The notes below the pieces were generated by a model. It did no database searches. It had not been told where the DNA came from and saw nothing but the letters and a program-made list of their open reading frames with translations. The position numbers and the translations under genes were made by a program. This document shows positions 19,007 through 27,592 of a stretch of 59,251 nt of DNA, in pieces. Location of the stretch: NCBI RefSeq assembly GCF_013386825.1, contig NZ_JACARC010000082.1, positions 1-59,251 on the forward strand. The letters are read 5' to 3'. Position 1 is the stretch's first letter. Every line of letters starts with the position of its first letter. The stretch is from Pseudomonas sp. IPO3778 (GTDB lineage Bacteria > Pseudomonadota > Gammaproteobacteria > Pseudomonadales > Pseudomonadaceae).

Positions 19007-20389
19007 TTAACGCGCGACTTCTTTAAGGTACGTATTGCGGGCTGCAACCGCAGTCGGCGTGAAATCCGTAAACACACCGTCCACACCGGCCCGGAAAAAC
19101 GCCAGGTATTCCGCCGCTGGATTGCCCTTGTAGGCACCCGCCAGGTACTTCGCTTCATTGCGGAAGGTGAAGATATGGACGAACAGCCCGGCCTTGTGGG
19201 CATCGCTGATCAGGCGGGTGGGCTTGACGGTATCGACCTCGGGCAAGCCGGGGTTTTGGGCTGAAGTGGCGGTCAGCGACATCGCTTGCGGCTTCCACGG
19301 GCCGATGCCGTCAGCGTAGGTTTTGACTTCGGCCAGGCCTGCCGGCGTCAGCAGTGCACCAAAGGGGCGTGGGTCGCCCGCGACGGTCCAGCTGTACGGG
19401 CGGCCGCTGACGAAGGTGTTGGGTTTGTCGGTGATGAAAATGGTTTCGCCGGTCTTGAAGTTCACGCCGTTTCCATCCACCAACTGAACCGCCCTGGCTT
19501 GCAGGCCGATGGAGCGCAGGTATTTCAGGCTGTTCGGGTCAAAGCTTTGCACAAACACCGGCGCGTCTTTGCGATTGAGGTTGTTGTCTTTCAGGGTCTT
19601 GAGAAACGCCGCCTCAAACGGATGCGTGCCCGGCGCGCCGCAACCGTTGGCAATGGCCTGGGCATTGTTCCAGATCGGGTTCTTGCTTTCGGGGTAGGTC
19701 GTGATCACCCGGCCGGTGGCGGCGCTTTTGGCTTTGGCAATGTCGATCACTTCCTGGAAGCTCAGGATCGGCAACTTGCCGTTGAGTTCGGTGGGGCGCT
19801 CGTCGCGGGCATCGTAGGTCGTGCCGCCGATCCATTGCTTGAGTTCGGCCAGGGTGAAATCGCTGATTGACCAGTCGTTGGTGTGGTCTTCGCCATCCAC
19901 GATCAAGGATTTCAATACGGACTTGGGATCGTTGGGGTTGGTCAAGTCACTCAGGTACTGGGCCGGGCCATTTTCTGCGATGGCAGGGTACCGGACGTTA
20001 ACCAAAACGCCCGGAACCGTACGCTTGCGGCGTGCAACCTCGGGGTTGGTCTTTGCGACGTCACTGATGTTGGTGTTGTCGCTCAACCAGGGGTTGTGCC
20101 GCGCCACCAATACACAGTCCTTGGTCATGTGCAGGTCCAGTTCCAGCGAATCCGCGCCCGCATCGGCCGCCTGCTCATACGAGGTCCGGGTTTCCTCTGG
20201 GTACAGCCCCGGCAGGCCGCGATGGCCGATCACCAGGGGCGGTGCACCGTCGAGGGTTTTGAACGAAGCAGAGGCGACGGGTGCACCTTTGGTCACACTG
20301 TCACACGCGCTCACCGTCAGGCTGCATCCGATAACGATAAAGCGGGCAAGCAGGGTTTTGACCGAGGGCGGGCCTGAGCGAGTGTGCAT
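19007..20389 (-). CDS. Glycerophosphodiester phosphodiesterase lipoprotein
   Basis: A 460-residue GlpQ-type GDPD that hydrolyses glycerophosphodiesters to glycerol-3-phosphate and an alcohol. The TIM-barrel motifs GHRGLPGLYPEET and ELDLHMTKDCVLVARHN contain the His/Glu/Asp/His active-site set. An N-terminal hydrophobic stretch ending in VSAC is a lipobox, so the protein is probably a membrane-anchored lipoprotein facing the periplasm. I chose the ATG at 20389, with AAGGA 6 bases upstream, over an upstream start at 20545 that would add 52 low-complexity residues. Monocistronic. Confidence 0.9.
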   Translation of the reverse strand: MHTRSGPPSVKTLLARFIVIGCSLTVSACDSVTKGAPVASASFKTLDGAPPLVIGHRGLPGLYPEETRTSYEQAADAGADSLELDLHMTKDCVLVARHNPWLSDNTNISDVAKTNPEVARRKRTVPGVLVNVRYPAIAENGPAQYLSDLTNPNDPKSVLKSLIVDGEDHTNDWSISDFTLAELKQWIGGTTYDARDERPTELNGKLPILSFQEVIDIAKAKSAATGRVITTYPESKNPIWNNAQAIANGCGAPGTHPFEAAFLKTLKDNNLNRKDAPVFVQSFDPNSLKYLRSIGLQARAVQLVDGNGVNFKTGETIFITDKPNTFVSGRPYSWTVAGDPRPFGALLTPAGLAEVKTYADGIGPWKPQAMSLTATSAQNPGLPEVDTVKPTRLISDAHKAGLFVHIFTFRNEAKYLAGAYKGNPAAEYLAFFRAGVDGVFTDFTPTAVAARNTYLKEVAR

Positions 20390-20564
20390 GTGTCGTCCTT
20401 CAAGAAGAGGGTGGGAGCGGGGTATCTGCGGATGTTGGCGTTGACGTATGACAGAGTCGTGACAGGAAGTGGAGCGATGATTTTCCTGCGCGGTGCGCCT
20501 TGGGGAAGTACATAACGCACTGAATGCTTGACTTCTCCTTTTCAATCAGTAACATACGGCGCAT

Positions 20565-20640
20565 TCCGCGATAGCTCAGTTGGTAGAGCAAATGACTGTT
20601 AATCATTGGGTCCCTGGTTCGAGTCCAGGTCGTGGAGCCA
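20565..20640 (+). tRNA. tRNA-Asn (GTT)
   Basis: A 76-base cloverleaf. Acceptor strands TCCGCGA / TCGTGGA pair with one G-T wobble. The D-arm is GCTCAGTTGGTAGAGC. The anticodon arm has loop CTGTTAA (anticodon GTT at 20598-20600). The T-arm carries GGTTCGAGTCC, and the gene ends in encoded CCA. Its 3' half is an integration target for many mobile elements. Here it is followed by an ICE-type parA remnant, and a degenerate copy of bases 27-57 lies at 45651. Confidence 0.97.
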
Positions 20641-20649
20641 GACATTGAG

Positions 20650-20678
20650 AAAAGCCTGCAGAGATGCAGGCTTTTTTC
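20650..20678 (+). terminator. Rho-independent terminator after tRNA-Asn
   Basis: AAGCCTGCA / TGCAGGCTT stem (9 base pairs) with a GAGA loop, followed by a T-run. It ends the tRNA transcript. Confidence 0.88.
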
Positions 20679-20763
20679 GTTCAGGGCGTTTTTTCCTGAA
20701 GATCAGTCTATAGCGTGACTTTTATGAAGCTGCCTCTAATCCTTCGATTCAGAGGCAAGCAGT

Positions 20764-21240
20764 ATGAAAATCGCAGCAATCGTTTCAACCAAGGGCGGAC
20801 CGGGTAAAAGCACGGTAGGCGCCAATCTAGGCGCGTTCTGCGCCGATGCAGGTCTTCGAACCCTACTTATTGATCTTGATAACCAGCCGTCGCTGTCGTC
20901 TTTCTACGCGCTATCGCATGAAGCGCCAGGCGGCACCTATCAACTGATCGCGAAGAATGAGACCCGGGCCGACCAGATCATCTCCCAGACCTGCATTCCC
21001 AATCTCTCGCTGATTCACTCCAATGACCCGTTCAACCAGTTGAGCAATCTGCTTTTGCACGCCGCTGACGGCCGTCTTCGTCTCAAAAATTTGATGCCGG
21101 CATTCGAGAGCGACTTTGATCTGATTTTGATCGACACCCCGCCGGATCAACGATATGGCTGGCGGTGCGTGTTTTTTACCATCGCGCATGATCACCCACC
21201 CTGCCTCGCTGGCCTCAGAGCGCGAGGGCTACTAGATTGA
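20764..21240 (+). pseudogene. Truncated ParA/Soj ATPase of an integrative element
   Basis: The N-terminal 125 residues form a ParA ATPase: deviant Walker A KGGPGKST (10-17), Walker A' region LLIDLDNQPS and Walker B FDLILIDT (about 118-125). The text closely resembles the Soj/ParA found at one end of Pseudomonas ICEs and pKLC102/PAPI-type islands, where the protein runs to about 250-290 residues. After residue 125 (about base 21139) homology stops and 33 unrelated residues follow to a stop. The frame then runs into the 3' end of the LacI gene. It is probably a broken relic of the island that entered tRNA-Asn and is unlikely to be functional. Confidence 0.75.
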
Positions 21241-22260
21241 GTGACTGGATTGACGGATCATCAACTGAGTACCGAGCAGCAGCGGTTTTATCTCGGTACC
21301 GTTTTTCAAGTTTGCGATCAGCGCCTCTGCACTCCTTAGGCCCATCTCTCCTGCAGGTACTGCAAGCGTCGTCAGGGGAGGGTCCAGGTATTCAGCGAAC
21401 TCGAGATTGTCATACCCCACTACCGACATCTCTCTGGGCACATCAATACCCAGCTTTTTGCACGCTGAGAGAACACCAAAAGCGATAACGTCGCTGTTGC
21501 AAATTATCGCGGTCACGTCCGGGTATTCCAGGCGGATTCGGCGAAGGGTTTTTTCACCGAATTCAATGGTGTATCCGCCGGCGCTTTCGTAGGTGAAGTG
21601 AGTGCATTTGGATTTGGATACAGTGAGCGCATCAATGAATGCTTTGTGACGTGCCTGTTGGCGATCATTACCTTGCATAGGGCCGGTTAGCATCGCCATG
21701 TGGCGATGCCCAAGGCCAAGCAGGTATTCCGTCATTTGTTTCGTGGCCAGGTAATTGTCGAAACCGATGAAGGGAAAGGCTTTGTCTTCAAAGTAGGAAT
21801 ACGTGCAGACCACCGGCATGCGGTACTCCTTGAGGTATCGAACCAGGTCAGAATCGGCGATATCCCCCACGATCAGCAAAGCTTCGGCCCCCCGTTCGAC
21901 CAGCAACCGTACGTTGTCGGAGATTGCATTTGAATCAAATCCGCAACTGAGTACGTAGACGACATAACCATACTCGGCGAGTTTGTCCTGGAAGCTTTTG
22001 ACCATCGTCGCGTAAATGGAATGGTCAAGCGTGGGGATGATCGCCCCAATGACATGGGTCTTCTGAAGCCTCAAGGCTTTGGCAGCAGAGTTGGGCGTAT
22101 AACCCATTTTACTCGCCGTCTGCAGGACTTTTTCTCGCACGTCGTCTCGAACATGATGGGGTAAATTGAAGCTCCTGGAGACGGTGGCCACCGAAACACC
22201 GGCAGCTTTTGCCACGTCAGTGACGTTTACGCGTCCCGATGGATTACGTTTAATACTCAC
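21232..22260 (-). CDS. LacI-family transcriptional regulator
   Basis: A 342-residue repressor-type regulator. An N-terminal LacI helix-turn-helix and hinge (VTDVAKAAGVSVATVSRSFN, about 12-31) precede a periplasmic-binding-protein-like effector domain. The family recognises palindromes with a central CG. Six such 14-mers lie in this locus, including one about 50 bases upstream of this gene, so self-control plus control of the adjacent operon and transporter is likely. The start is a GTG at 22260 with AGGA 6 bases upstream. Its 3' end overlaps the parA relic by 9 bases. The effector is probably the imported amino-acid-like substrate or a metabolite. Confidence 0.92.
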   Translation of the reverse strand: MSIKRNPSGRVNVTDVAKAAGVSVATVSRSFNLPHHVRDDVREKVLQTASKMGYTPNSAAKALRLQKTHVIGAIIPTLDHSIYATMVKSFQDKLAEYGYVVYVLSCGFDSNAISDNVRLLVERGAEALLIVGDIADSDLVRYLKEYRMPVVCTYSYFEDKAFPFIGFDNYLATKQMTEYLLGLGHRHMAMLTGPMQGNDRQQARHKAFIDALTVSKSKCTHFTYESAGGYTIEFGEKTLRRIRLEYPDVTAIICNSDVIAFGVLSACKKLGIDVPREMSVVGYDNLEFAEYLDPPLTTLAVPAGEMGLRSAEALIANLKNGTEIKPLLLGTQLMIRQSSHSI

Positions 22261-22310
22261 ACAGATTCCTCATGATGGCGCATGCAGATGAAGACGCGGC
22301 GTGGAACGAC

Positions 22311-22324
22311 TGATATCGATTACC
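22311..22324. promoter_or_regulatory. LacI-type operator A
   Basis: TGATATCGATTACC, 11 of 14 to the symmetric form TGTAATCGATTACA with the right half CGATTAC kept. It sits about 50 bases upstream of the LacI start, suggesting autoregulation. Confidence 0.5.
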
Positions 22325-22515
22325 GCTCATTCAGACTGCTGCCTGCTCCCTGGAGCCGTTTTCACGGCTATATACCCCGATTCTGCGGCATTCGGTCCCG
22401 TCCCGCATCAAAAAAAGCGGTCGTTGTGCTGACAGGGAGATCGCGGGCAACATCGCTGTAAGGCCGTCCCTCTCACCGACTTCAATGTGTTGCCTTACTC
22501 AATGTAATCCTTTTC

Positions 22516-22529
22516 TGTAAACGTTACCA
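22516..22529. promoter_or_regulatory. LacI-type operator B
   Basis: TGTAAACGTTACCA: left half-site identical to operator C, right half imperfect. Lies 225 bases upstream of C. Confidence 0.55.
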
Positions 22530-22740
22530 TTTTTCGCACAAATACGGTGCGGTAACACACACGAAGGTTCGAGTAAGGGCAGACGTAAAGGCTGAGGTTA
22601 GCCAGGCAAGGGCCGGCAGCCCGCAAAGATAAGGCGCCTCCAGGCAGGCATGCGATTTGCTTTACTGATTTCATCCAATGCAGAGATTTCTACAAGCATC
22701 TTCCTAAGGTGATTATTTGTTGTTATTTTGAGCTTTGGAT

Positions 22741-22754
22741 TGTAAACGTTTACA
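22741..22754. promoter_or_regulatory. LacI-type operator C (perfect palindrome)
   Basis: TGTAAACGTTTACA is a perfect 14-base palindrome with the central CG typical of LacI/GalR operators. It lies 84 bases upstream of the SDR start and probably blocks the catabolic operon promoter. Confidence 0.75.
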
Positions 22755-22837
22755 TCTGATGTGCCGCCATTCGCGTCGCCTCAATGCGTTCTGTTTTCCA
22801 ATGATGATTTTTCAGTAATGCGCGAAGGAATTGAACG

Positions 22838-23590
22838 ATGAAATTACAAGACAAGGTTGCACTCATCACGGGTGCCGGTGCGGGTATTGGTGAAGCGACG
22901 GCCAAGCTGTTTGTGAGCGAGGGGGCCAAGGTTGTTGTCGCCGATCGCAACATCGAGCAAGCACTGGCGGTAGCAAAAGCACTGGGTAGCCAGGCATTTG
23001 CGGTCCAGGCAGATGTGTCTGATGCGGCTCAGGTCAAGGCGATGGTTGAAAAGGCCGTGGCACATTTCGGCGGTATCGACATTCTGGTTAATAACGCAGG
23101 TTTCGGTACGTTGGGAACTGTCGTTACCGTGGATGAGCACACCTGGGACGAGGTCATCAACGTCAACCTGAAGGGGGTATTTCTTTGCTCGAAATACGCC
23201 ATCCCTGAAATTATTCGACGTGGCGGCGGGGCGGTCGTGAACCTGGCATCTACTATTTCTGTAGTTGGCATCAAGGATCGTGCGGCTTACGTTGCTGCCA
23301 AAGGCGGCGTTGCAGCACTGACGCGTGCCATGGCGCTCGATCATGCCCTTGAAGGCGTGCGTGTGAACAGCGTGGCGCCCGGGGTGATCGCATCGAGCTA
23401 TTACGACAAGATTTTCGAAACCGTTCCAGATCCGGTAGCGTTCAAAAAAGGGCTTGAAGCGCGCTCCCCATTGAACAAGATGGGCGAGCCGATCGATATC
23501 GCTAATGTGATTCTGTTTTTGGCTTCTCACGATTCGAGTTTTGCAACGGGTGCGATGTTCACGGTGGATGGTGGCTACACCGCCTGGTGA
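22838..23590 (+). CDS. SDR-family NAD(P)-dependent oxidoreductase
   Basis: A 250-residue classical short-chain dehydrogenase. Cofactor motif TGAGAGIG (11-18), Asp36 after the second strand favouring NAD(H), NNAG (85-88), and catalytic Ser138, Tyr151 and Lys155. It probably oxidises a secondary alcohol on the catabolic intermediate. It is the first gene of the LacI-controlled rightward cluster, downstream of a perfect operator. The NIPSNAP gene starts within 11 bases of its stop. Substrate not deducible. Confidence 0.88.
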   Translation: MKLQDKVALITGAGAGIGEATAKLFVSEGAKVVVADRNIEQALAVAKALGSQAFAVQADVSDAAQVKAMVEKAVAHFGGIDILVNNAGFGTLGTVVTVDEHTWDEVINVNLKGVFLCSKYAIPEIIRRGGGAVVNLASTISVVGIKDRAAYVAAKGGVAALTRAMALDHALEGVRVNSVAPGVIASSYYDKIFETVPDPVAFKKGLEARSPLNKMGEPIDIANVILFLASHDSSFATGAMFTVDGGYTAW

Positions 23591-23600
23591 GGACATGTCG

Positions 23601-24167
23601 ATGATCGATGAGCTGCGCGAATATCAATTCACCCCTGAAGCCTGGGAAAAATACTGGCATCTTTTCGAGAGCCTTTGTTTGCCGATCAGGGGTGATAAAT
23701 ATGGCAAGTTGCAAGGCCTGTGGCAGGAGCGAGCCGGGGACAGCGTCACCTTTCGACATCTCTGGCGGTATGACTCCCTGGACGAGCGGGCCCGTCTGCG
23801 GGCGCAATTGATCAAGGTTGATGCGTGGCGAGAGGGATTTCTGCCTCAAGCAGCAGCCCAGGTCAGCCAGCAGTTCCTGCAAGTGCTTATACCCCGGTTT
23901 GAAACGGCCATCGATAGCCTCGCACCGGTTCGCTACCTGCATAAATATCGCTGTCCAACGGGCAAGGCAGGTGCGGTGATCCAACAAATCAGCACGGCGG
24001 TGGCTGAAGGTCGATCCCCTGTGTGCGGCCTTTGGGCGACGGAGTTTTCGGATCCCAACCAGGTCGTGGTAATGGGGGCCGGCCCCGTGGCTCCCCAAGT
24101 CGACGTCCAGGCTTCGTTGGTTGTAGAAACACGCTCTCTCAAGCCATTACGCGTAACGCGCACCTGA
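23601..24167 (+). CDS. NIPSNAP-family protein
   Basis: A 188-residue protein with a ferredoxin-like NIPSNAP domain near the N-terminus (MIDELREYQFTP...) and a second related half (about 95-188, beginning LIPRFETAIDSLAP). LWRYDSLDERARLRAQL is characteristic. Family members occur often in bacterial catabolic clusters, without a settled biochemical role. GAGGA at 23589-23593 is 7 bases before the ATG at 23601. The earlier ATG at 23595 would leave only one base, so 23601 is preferred. The ribosome site overlaps the SDR stop, implying translational coupling. Confidence 0.78.
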   Translation: MIDELREYQFTPEAWEKYWHLFESLCLPIRGDKYGKLQGLWQERAGDSVTFRHLWRYDSLDERARLRAQLIKVDAWREGFLPQAAAQVSQQFLQVLIPRFETAIDSLAPVRYLHKYRCPTGKAGAVIQQISTAVAEGRSPVCGLWATEFSDPNQVVVMGAGPVAPQVDVQASLVVETRSLKPLRVTRT

Positions 24168-24218
24168 TGTCCGGGCACATCGGCTGGATTACTTATCAAT
24201 GACTCAGAAAAGTGACCT

Positions 24219-25253
24219 ATGAAATTCAAGCGAATGATCAATGTTGTCGGAGCTCACGTTGCTGGTGAGCGCAATGATGTGATTACCGGTGGTGTCCTGG
24301 ATGTGCCTGGCAACACCATGTTCGACAAGATGAAGTACCTCGAAACCCAGGGCGATGACCTGCGTAAGTTTCTGCTCCAGGAACCCCGCGGCACGGTGAC
24401 ACAGTGCATCAACCTGGTGTTGCCTTCGTCGCACCCCGAGGCGGATGCCGGTTTCGTGATTATGGAGTCCGAGTTCTATCCGCCGATGTCGGGAAGCAAC
24501 ACCATCTGTACCGTCACCGCTTTGCTTGAAACCGGCATGATTGCGATGGTCGAGCCTGTTACCCGCCTTACCCTCGAAGCCCCGGGAGGCCTCGTGCGTG
24601 TTGAGGCACGATGCCAGGATGGCAAATGCCTGAGTGTGAAATTCACTAACGTCCCATGCTTCGTATTTGCCCTCGACAAGCACATAGAAGTACCCGGGCT
24701 TGGCACGATCAAAGTCGACGTGGCGTATGGCGGCATGATCTACGTACTGGCAGATGCTCAGTCGCTTGGCTTCGACATTACGCCTGACGAAGCGGCAACG
24801 CTGGTCAGCGTTGGAGAGACCATCAAGGCCGCGGCAGCCGAGCAAATCCCCGCGGTACACCCAGAGCAACCTGACATTCATACCATCAACCAAACCCTTT
24901 TTGCCGGGCCAATGCGTGACGACCCTGAAGGCAAGCGCTCGCGCAATGGCGTGATCGTGTCCCCTGGCCGCCTCGATCGCTCACCCTGTGGCACGGGCAC
25001 CAGCGCGCGCCTGGCAGTCATGCATGCGCGAGGTCAAATCAAGCCGGGCGAGAAGCTGATTCACGAGTCCATTCTGAGCACTGAGTTTGTCGGTGAAATC
25101 GTCGAGACGCTGACGGTAGGGGGGCGCGCCGGCATTCGTCCGGCCATCAGCGGCCAGGCGTTCCTCACTGGCTTTCACCAGTATGTGCTTGATCCAAACG
25201 ACCCTTTCCCAACCGGTTACACCCTGAGCGATACCTGGCGTAAAAATAGCTGA
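24219..25253 (+). CDS. Proline racemase-fold enzyme with Ser/Cys catalytic pair
   Basis: A 344-residue member of the proline racemase / hydroxyproline 2-epimerase / trans-3-hydroxy-L-proline dehydratase superfamily. The second active-site motif DRSPCGTG is intact (Cys257). The first, normally MCGH, reads MSGS, giving Ser91 in place of the first Cys and Ser93 where His is usual. Family members with non-Cys first residues are known and can act as epimerase or dehydratase rather than racemase. The substrate is probably a cyclic or hydroxylated amino acid or an analogue, in line with the polar-amino-acid ABC transporter nearby. Exact activity cannot be assigned. Confidence 0.85.
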   Translation: MKFKRMINVVGAHVAGERNDVITGGVLDVPGNTMFDKMKYLETQGDDLRKFLLQEPRGTVTQCINLVLPSSHPEADAGFVIMESEFYPPMSGSNTICTVTALLETGMIAMVEPVTRLTLEAPGGLVRVEARCQDGKCLSVKFTNVPCFVFALDKHIEVPGLGTIKVDVAYGGMIYVLADAQSLGFDITPDEAATLVSVGETIKAAAAEQIPAVHPEQPDIHTINQTLFAGPMRDDPEGKRSRNGVIVSPGRLDRSPCGTGTSARLAVMHARGQIKPGEKLIHESILSTEFVGEIVETLTVGGRAGIRPAISGQAFLTGFHQYVLDPNDPFPTGYTLSDTWRKNS

Positions 25254-25321
25254 TGACTGGCCGGATGCTCGGCTGAAACTCTCCGGTGCCTGTCCGGTAG
25301 AGGTTATTTTTCACCTTGAAA

Positions 25322-25335
25322 TGTAAACGATTACC
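25322..25335. promoter_or_regulatory. LacI-type operator D
   Basis: TGTAAACGATTACC lies in the 136-base gap between the racemase-fold and cupin genes. It suggests a second LacI-regulated promoter for cupin, hydrolase and dehydrogenase. Confidence 0.6.
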
Positions 25336-25389
25336 AGCCGGTCAAGCGCGCCTTTTCCGGTTCATCCAGCAAGGTTGACGGAGGTTTTT

Positions 25390-25911
25390 ATGAGTGACAA
25401 CGCAATGGATTCAAACGAAACGCCAGACGTTAAAGGAACGCTGGTTTACGTTACCCGCGAGACGGAGGTGAGCTATTGGCAGCCCAAGCCTGCTAACGGC
25501 TATGTATCAGTGGCGGTGTCACCGCAGCTGTTCAAGATGAATCACAACTTCTCTGTGGGCACCCAATTGCTTCCACCGGGTGGCCGTGTTCGCGAGCATG
25601 CCCATGTGATTAACGAAGAGGTCCTGCACTTCGTTTCCGGCACGGGAACTGCCGTGGTCGATGGCAAGGTCTTCAAGCTTGAGCCTGGCGCGACCTTGTT
25701 TTTGGGTAAACACAACTCACACACATTCAGCAACGACGGTGACGTCGATTTGCAGTGGGTTTGGTTCATGACCCCCAGCGGTCTGGAGACTTTTTTCCGC
25801 GATATAGGCCGTCCTCGTCAGCATGGCGAGGCGGCTCCTGAGCCTTTTGAGCGCCCGGCGAACATCGAGCAAATCGAGTCCACGGGCATTTTCGCCTACA
25901 CCAAAAAGTGA
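25390..25911 (+). CDS. Cupin-domain protein
   Basis: A 173-residue single-domain cupin. The two motifs are visible: HAHVINEEVLHFVSGTG (metal-binding His/His/Glu region) and LGKHNSHTFSNDGD (second His). It could be a metal-dependent isomerase, dioxygenase or binding protein for the pathway intermediate; sequence alone does not decide. GGAGG (25380-25384) lies 5 bases before the ATG at 25390, preferred to an upstream start at 25375. It is preceded by LacI-type operator D, and the hydrolase starts 10 bases downstream. Confidence 0.85.
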   Translation: MSDNAMDSNETPDVKGTLVYVTRETEVSYWQPKPANGYVSVAVSPQLFKMNHNFSVGTQLLPPGGRVREHAHVINEEVLHFVSGTGTAVVDGKVFKLEPGATLFLGKHNSHTFSNDGDVDLQWVWFMTPSGLETFFRDIGRPRQHGEAAPEPFERPANIEQIESTGIFAYTKK

Positions 25912-25921
25912 GACTGATGAC

Positions 25922-26689
25922 ATGGCAAAAAAGCTCTACGCCCGGGAGGAGGGAGCGGGTATTCCCGTGGTGTTGATATCCGGGCTGGGCGGGCTGGCCG
26001 ACTTTTGGAGGCCGGTCGTTGATCAGCTTAAGCATGACTACCGGGTGGTTACGTTCGACCATCCGGGAGTCGGCCAAAGCGAGATAGAAGGGGCGCCAAA
26101 CATCCCCGGTATCAAGCATGCTTTGCTCGGCCTGCTGGATGAGAGGGGCATTGAGTCTGCGCATATTGTAGGGCACTCGACCGGGTCATTGGTCGCGCAA
26201 AGCATGGCGCTGGATCACCCTGAACGGGTGAAGAGCATCGTGTTGAGCTGTGGCTGGGCAATGCCTGACAAACGCTTCAAGGACTTTTTTGCCTACCGCC
26301 AATACCTGCTGATCAAGCTGGGTGGCACGGCCTACAACGCGCTGACTCGTCTGGTTGCTTACCCATCTGCATGGTATGGCGAGCATTTCGCAGCGGAGCG
26401 TCCATTGAATTTTGAAGAAACCTCATCGGTGGATATCGAGATGACCCACGCTCGGATGGAGATGCTTTTGAACTTCAACCGCCGTGACGAGTTGCCGTCT
26501 CTCAACCTGCCAACCTGGGTGATAGGTGCCAAAGATGACTACATCATTCCTTTTCATCACTCGCAGGAACTCGCCAGCCTGATCCCAGGCGCCACGCTTG
26601 TAGAACTGAGTGGTGGTCACTTCCCACCCGTTACATGCACCCAATATTACTCATTACTGCTTCGTCAATTCTGGGAGTCCATCGCATGA
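25922..26689 (+). CDS. Alpha/beta-fold hydrolase
   Basis: A 255-residue serine hydrolase. The oxyanion loop is SGLGGLADFW, the nucleophile elbow is GHSTGS, the acid is probably in VIGAKDDYIIP, and the His is in GGHFPP. The opening resembles RutD-like and C-C-bond hydrolases that act on small catabolic intermediates. The 3' end overlaps the next gene as ATGA, a sign of translational coupling. The longer frame beginning inside the cupin gene is rejected because MAKKLYAREEG is the natural N-terminus. Substrate unknown. Confidence 0.85.
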   Translation: MAKKLYAREEGAGIPVVLISGLGGLADFWRPVVDQLKHDYRVVTFDHPGVGQSEIEGAPNIPGIKHALLGLLDERGIESAHIVGHSTGSLVAQSMALDHPERVKSIVLSCGWAMPDKRFKDFFAYRQYLLIKLGGTAYNALTRLVAYPSAWYGEHFAAERPLNFEETSSVDIEMTHARMEMLLNFNRRDELPSLNLPTWVIGAKDDYIIPFHHSQELASLIPGATLVELSGGHFPPVTCTQYYSLLLRQFWESIA

Positions 26690-27498
26690 GTACCCACAAA
26701 ATCAGGCGCGTCGGGATTATCGGACTGGGAGCAATCGGCAAGCGCGTCCTGACCGCCTTGCAAACCCAGCACCTGCCATTGGCTTCCTATGCCGCGATTA
26801 ACCACGCTGCGGATGTTGATGGCTATGCCAAAGGTCGCAAGGTCGAGTTATTTACGACGGTTCAAGATCTGATCGGCTGGAAACCAGACCTGGTCATCGA
26901 GTGCGCAGGGCACAGCGCGGTTGTTCATGCAGTACCTGCTTTCCTTAACGCTGGGATCGATGTCGTCATCGCTTCTATCGGTGCGCTCGCTGATAAGGCG
27001 TTGGCGGCGACGCTTGAGCACGCCGCACAGGCAGGCGGCGCACGCTTGATTCTCGTTTCAGGTGCAATCGGCGGTTTGGATGCCATGCGTTCTGCTCGTT
27101 CTGCAGGCCTTGATGAAGTGCTGTACACCGGCCGCAAACCTCCTAAGGCATGGGTTGGAACGCCTGCTGAGGAAGAATTCGATCTCGATCAGATCAAGGT
27201 GCCAACGACCATCTTCCGCGGTACCGCCGCCCATGCGTCAGCTCTCTTCCCAAAAAATGCAAACGTCACCGCTGCCGTCGCGTTGTCGGGCGTGGGTTTT
27301 GATCACACACAGGTGGAGCTGATCGCTGACCCGACCGTTGCCAAAAATGTTCACGAAGTGACCGCAAAGGGAGCGTTTGGCGAGTTGTCGATTCGGCTGG
27401 TCAATAATCCTCTGCCGGACAACGTTAAAACATCGTGGCTGGCCGCGTTGAGCATTGAGGAAGCGGTCAGCAAGCAGCTGCTCAGCACAGTGTTCTGA
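26686..27498 (+). CDS. L-aspartate dehydrogenase-like oxidoreductase
   Basis: A 270-residue NadX/AspDH-family protein with Rossmann motif GLGAIG (13-18). FPKNANVTAAVALSGVGFDHTQVELIADP and NVHEVTAKGAFGEL are the conserved C-terminal half. Family enzymes deaminate L-aspartate to oxaloacetate (via iminosuccinate) with NAD(P). In heterotrophs the clustered paralogues may act on other amino acids, or run in the reductive direction. Here it is the last gene of the operon, starting at an ATGA overlap with the hydrolase. I infer that it handles the amino group released by the pathway. Confidence 0.83.
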   Translation: MSTHKIRRVGIIGLGAIGKRVLTALQTQHLPLASYAAINHAADVDGYAKGRKVELFTTVQDLIGWKPDLVIECAGHSAVVHAVPAFLNAGIDVVIASIGALADKALAATLEHAAQAGGARLILVSGAIGGLDAMRSARSAGLDEVLYTGRKPPKAWVGTPAEEEFDLDQIKVPTTIFRGTAAHASALFPKNANVTAAVALSGVGFDHTQVELIADPTVAKNVHEVTAKGAFGELSIRLVNNPLPDNVKTSWLAALSIEEAVSKQLLSTVF

Positions 27499-27550
27499 TT
27501 TTCGAGCCTTGATGTCATCGAATACACCCTTTCAGGACGCACCAATAGCC

Positions 27551-27590
27551 AACGGCGACGCCATCCATGATGTGCGTCGCCGTTTGTTTT
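27551..27590. terminator. Terminator between convergent operons
   Basis: Eleven-base-pair stem AACGGCGACGC (27551-27561) / GCGTCGCCGTT (27574-27584), followed by TGTTTTTG on the plus strand. It ends the catabolic operon and may serve the converging ABC operon. Confidence 0.75.
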
Positions 27591-27592
27591 TG

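Larger units (their letters stand above)
22261..22837. other. Divergent regulatory region, no gene
   Basis: 577 bases between the LacI regulator and the SDR gene. It holds three LacI-type operators (22311, 22516, 22741). No convincing ORF was found. It is visibly richer in A and T than the flanking genes. Confidence 0.7.
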
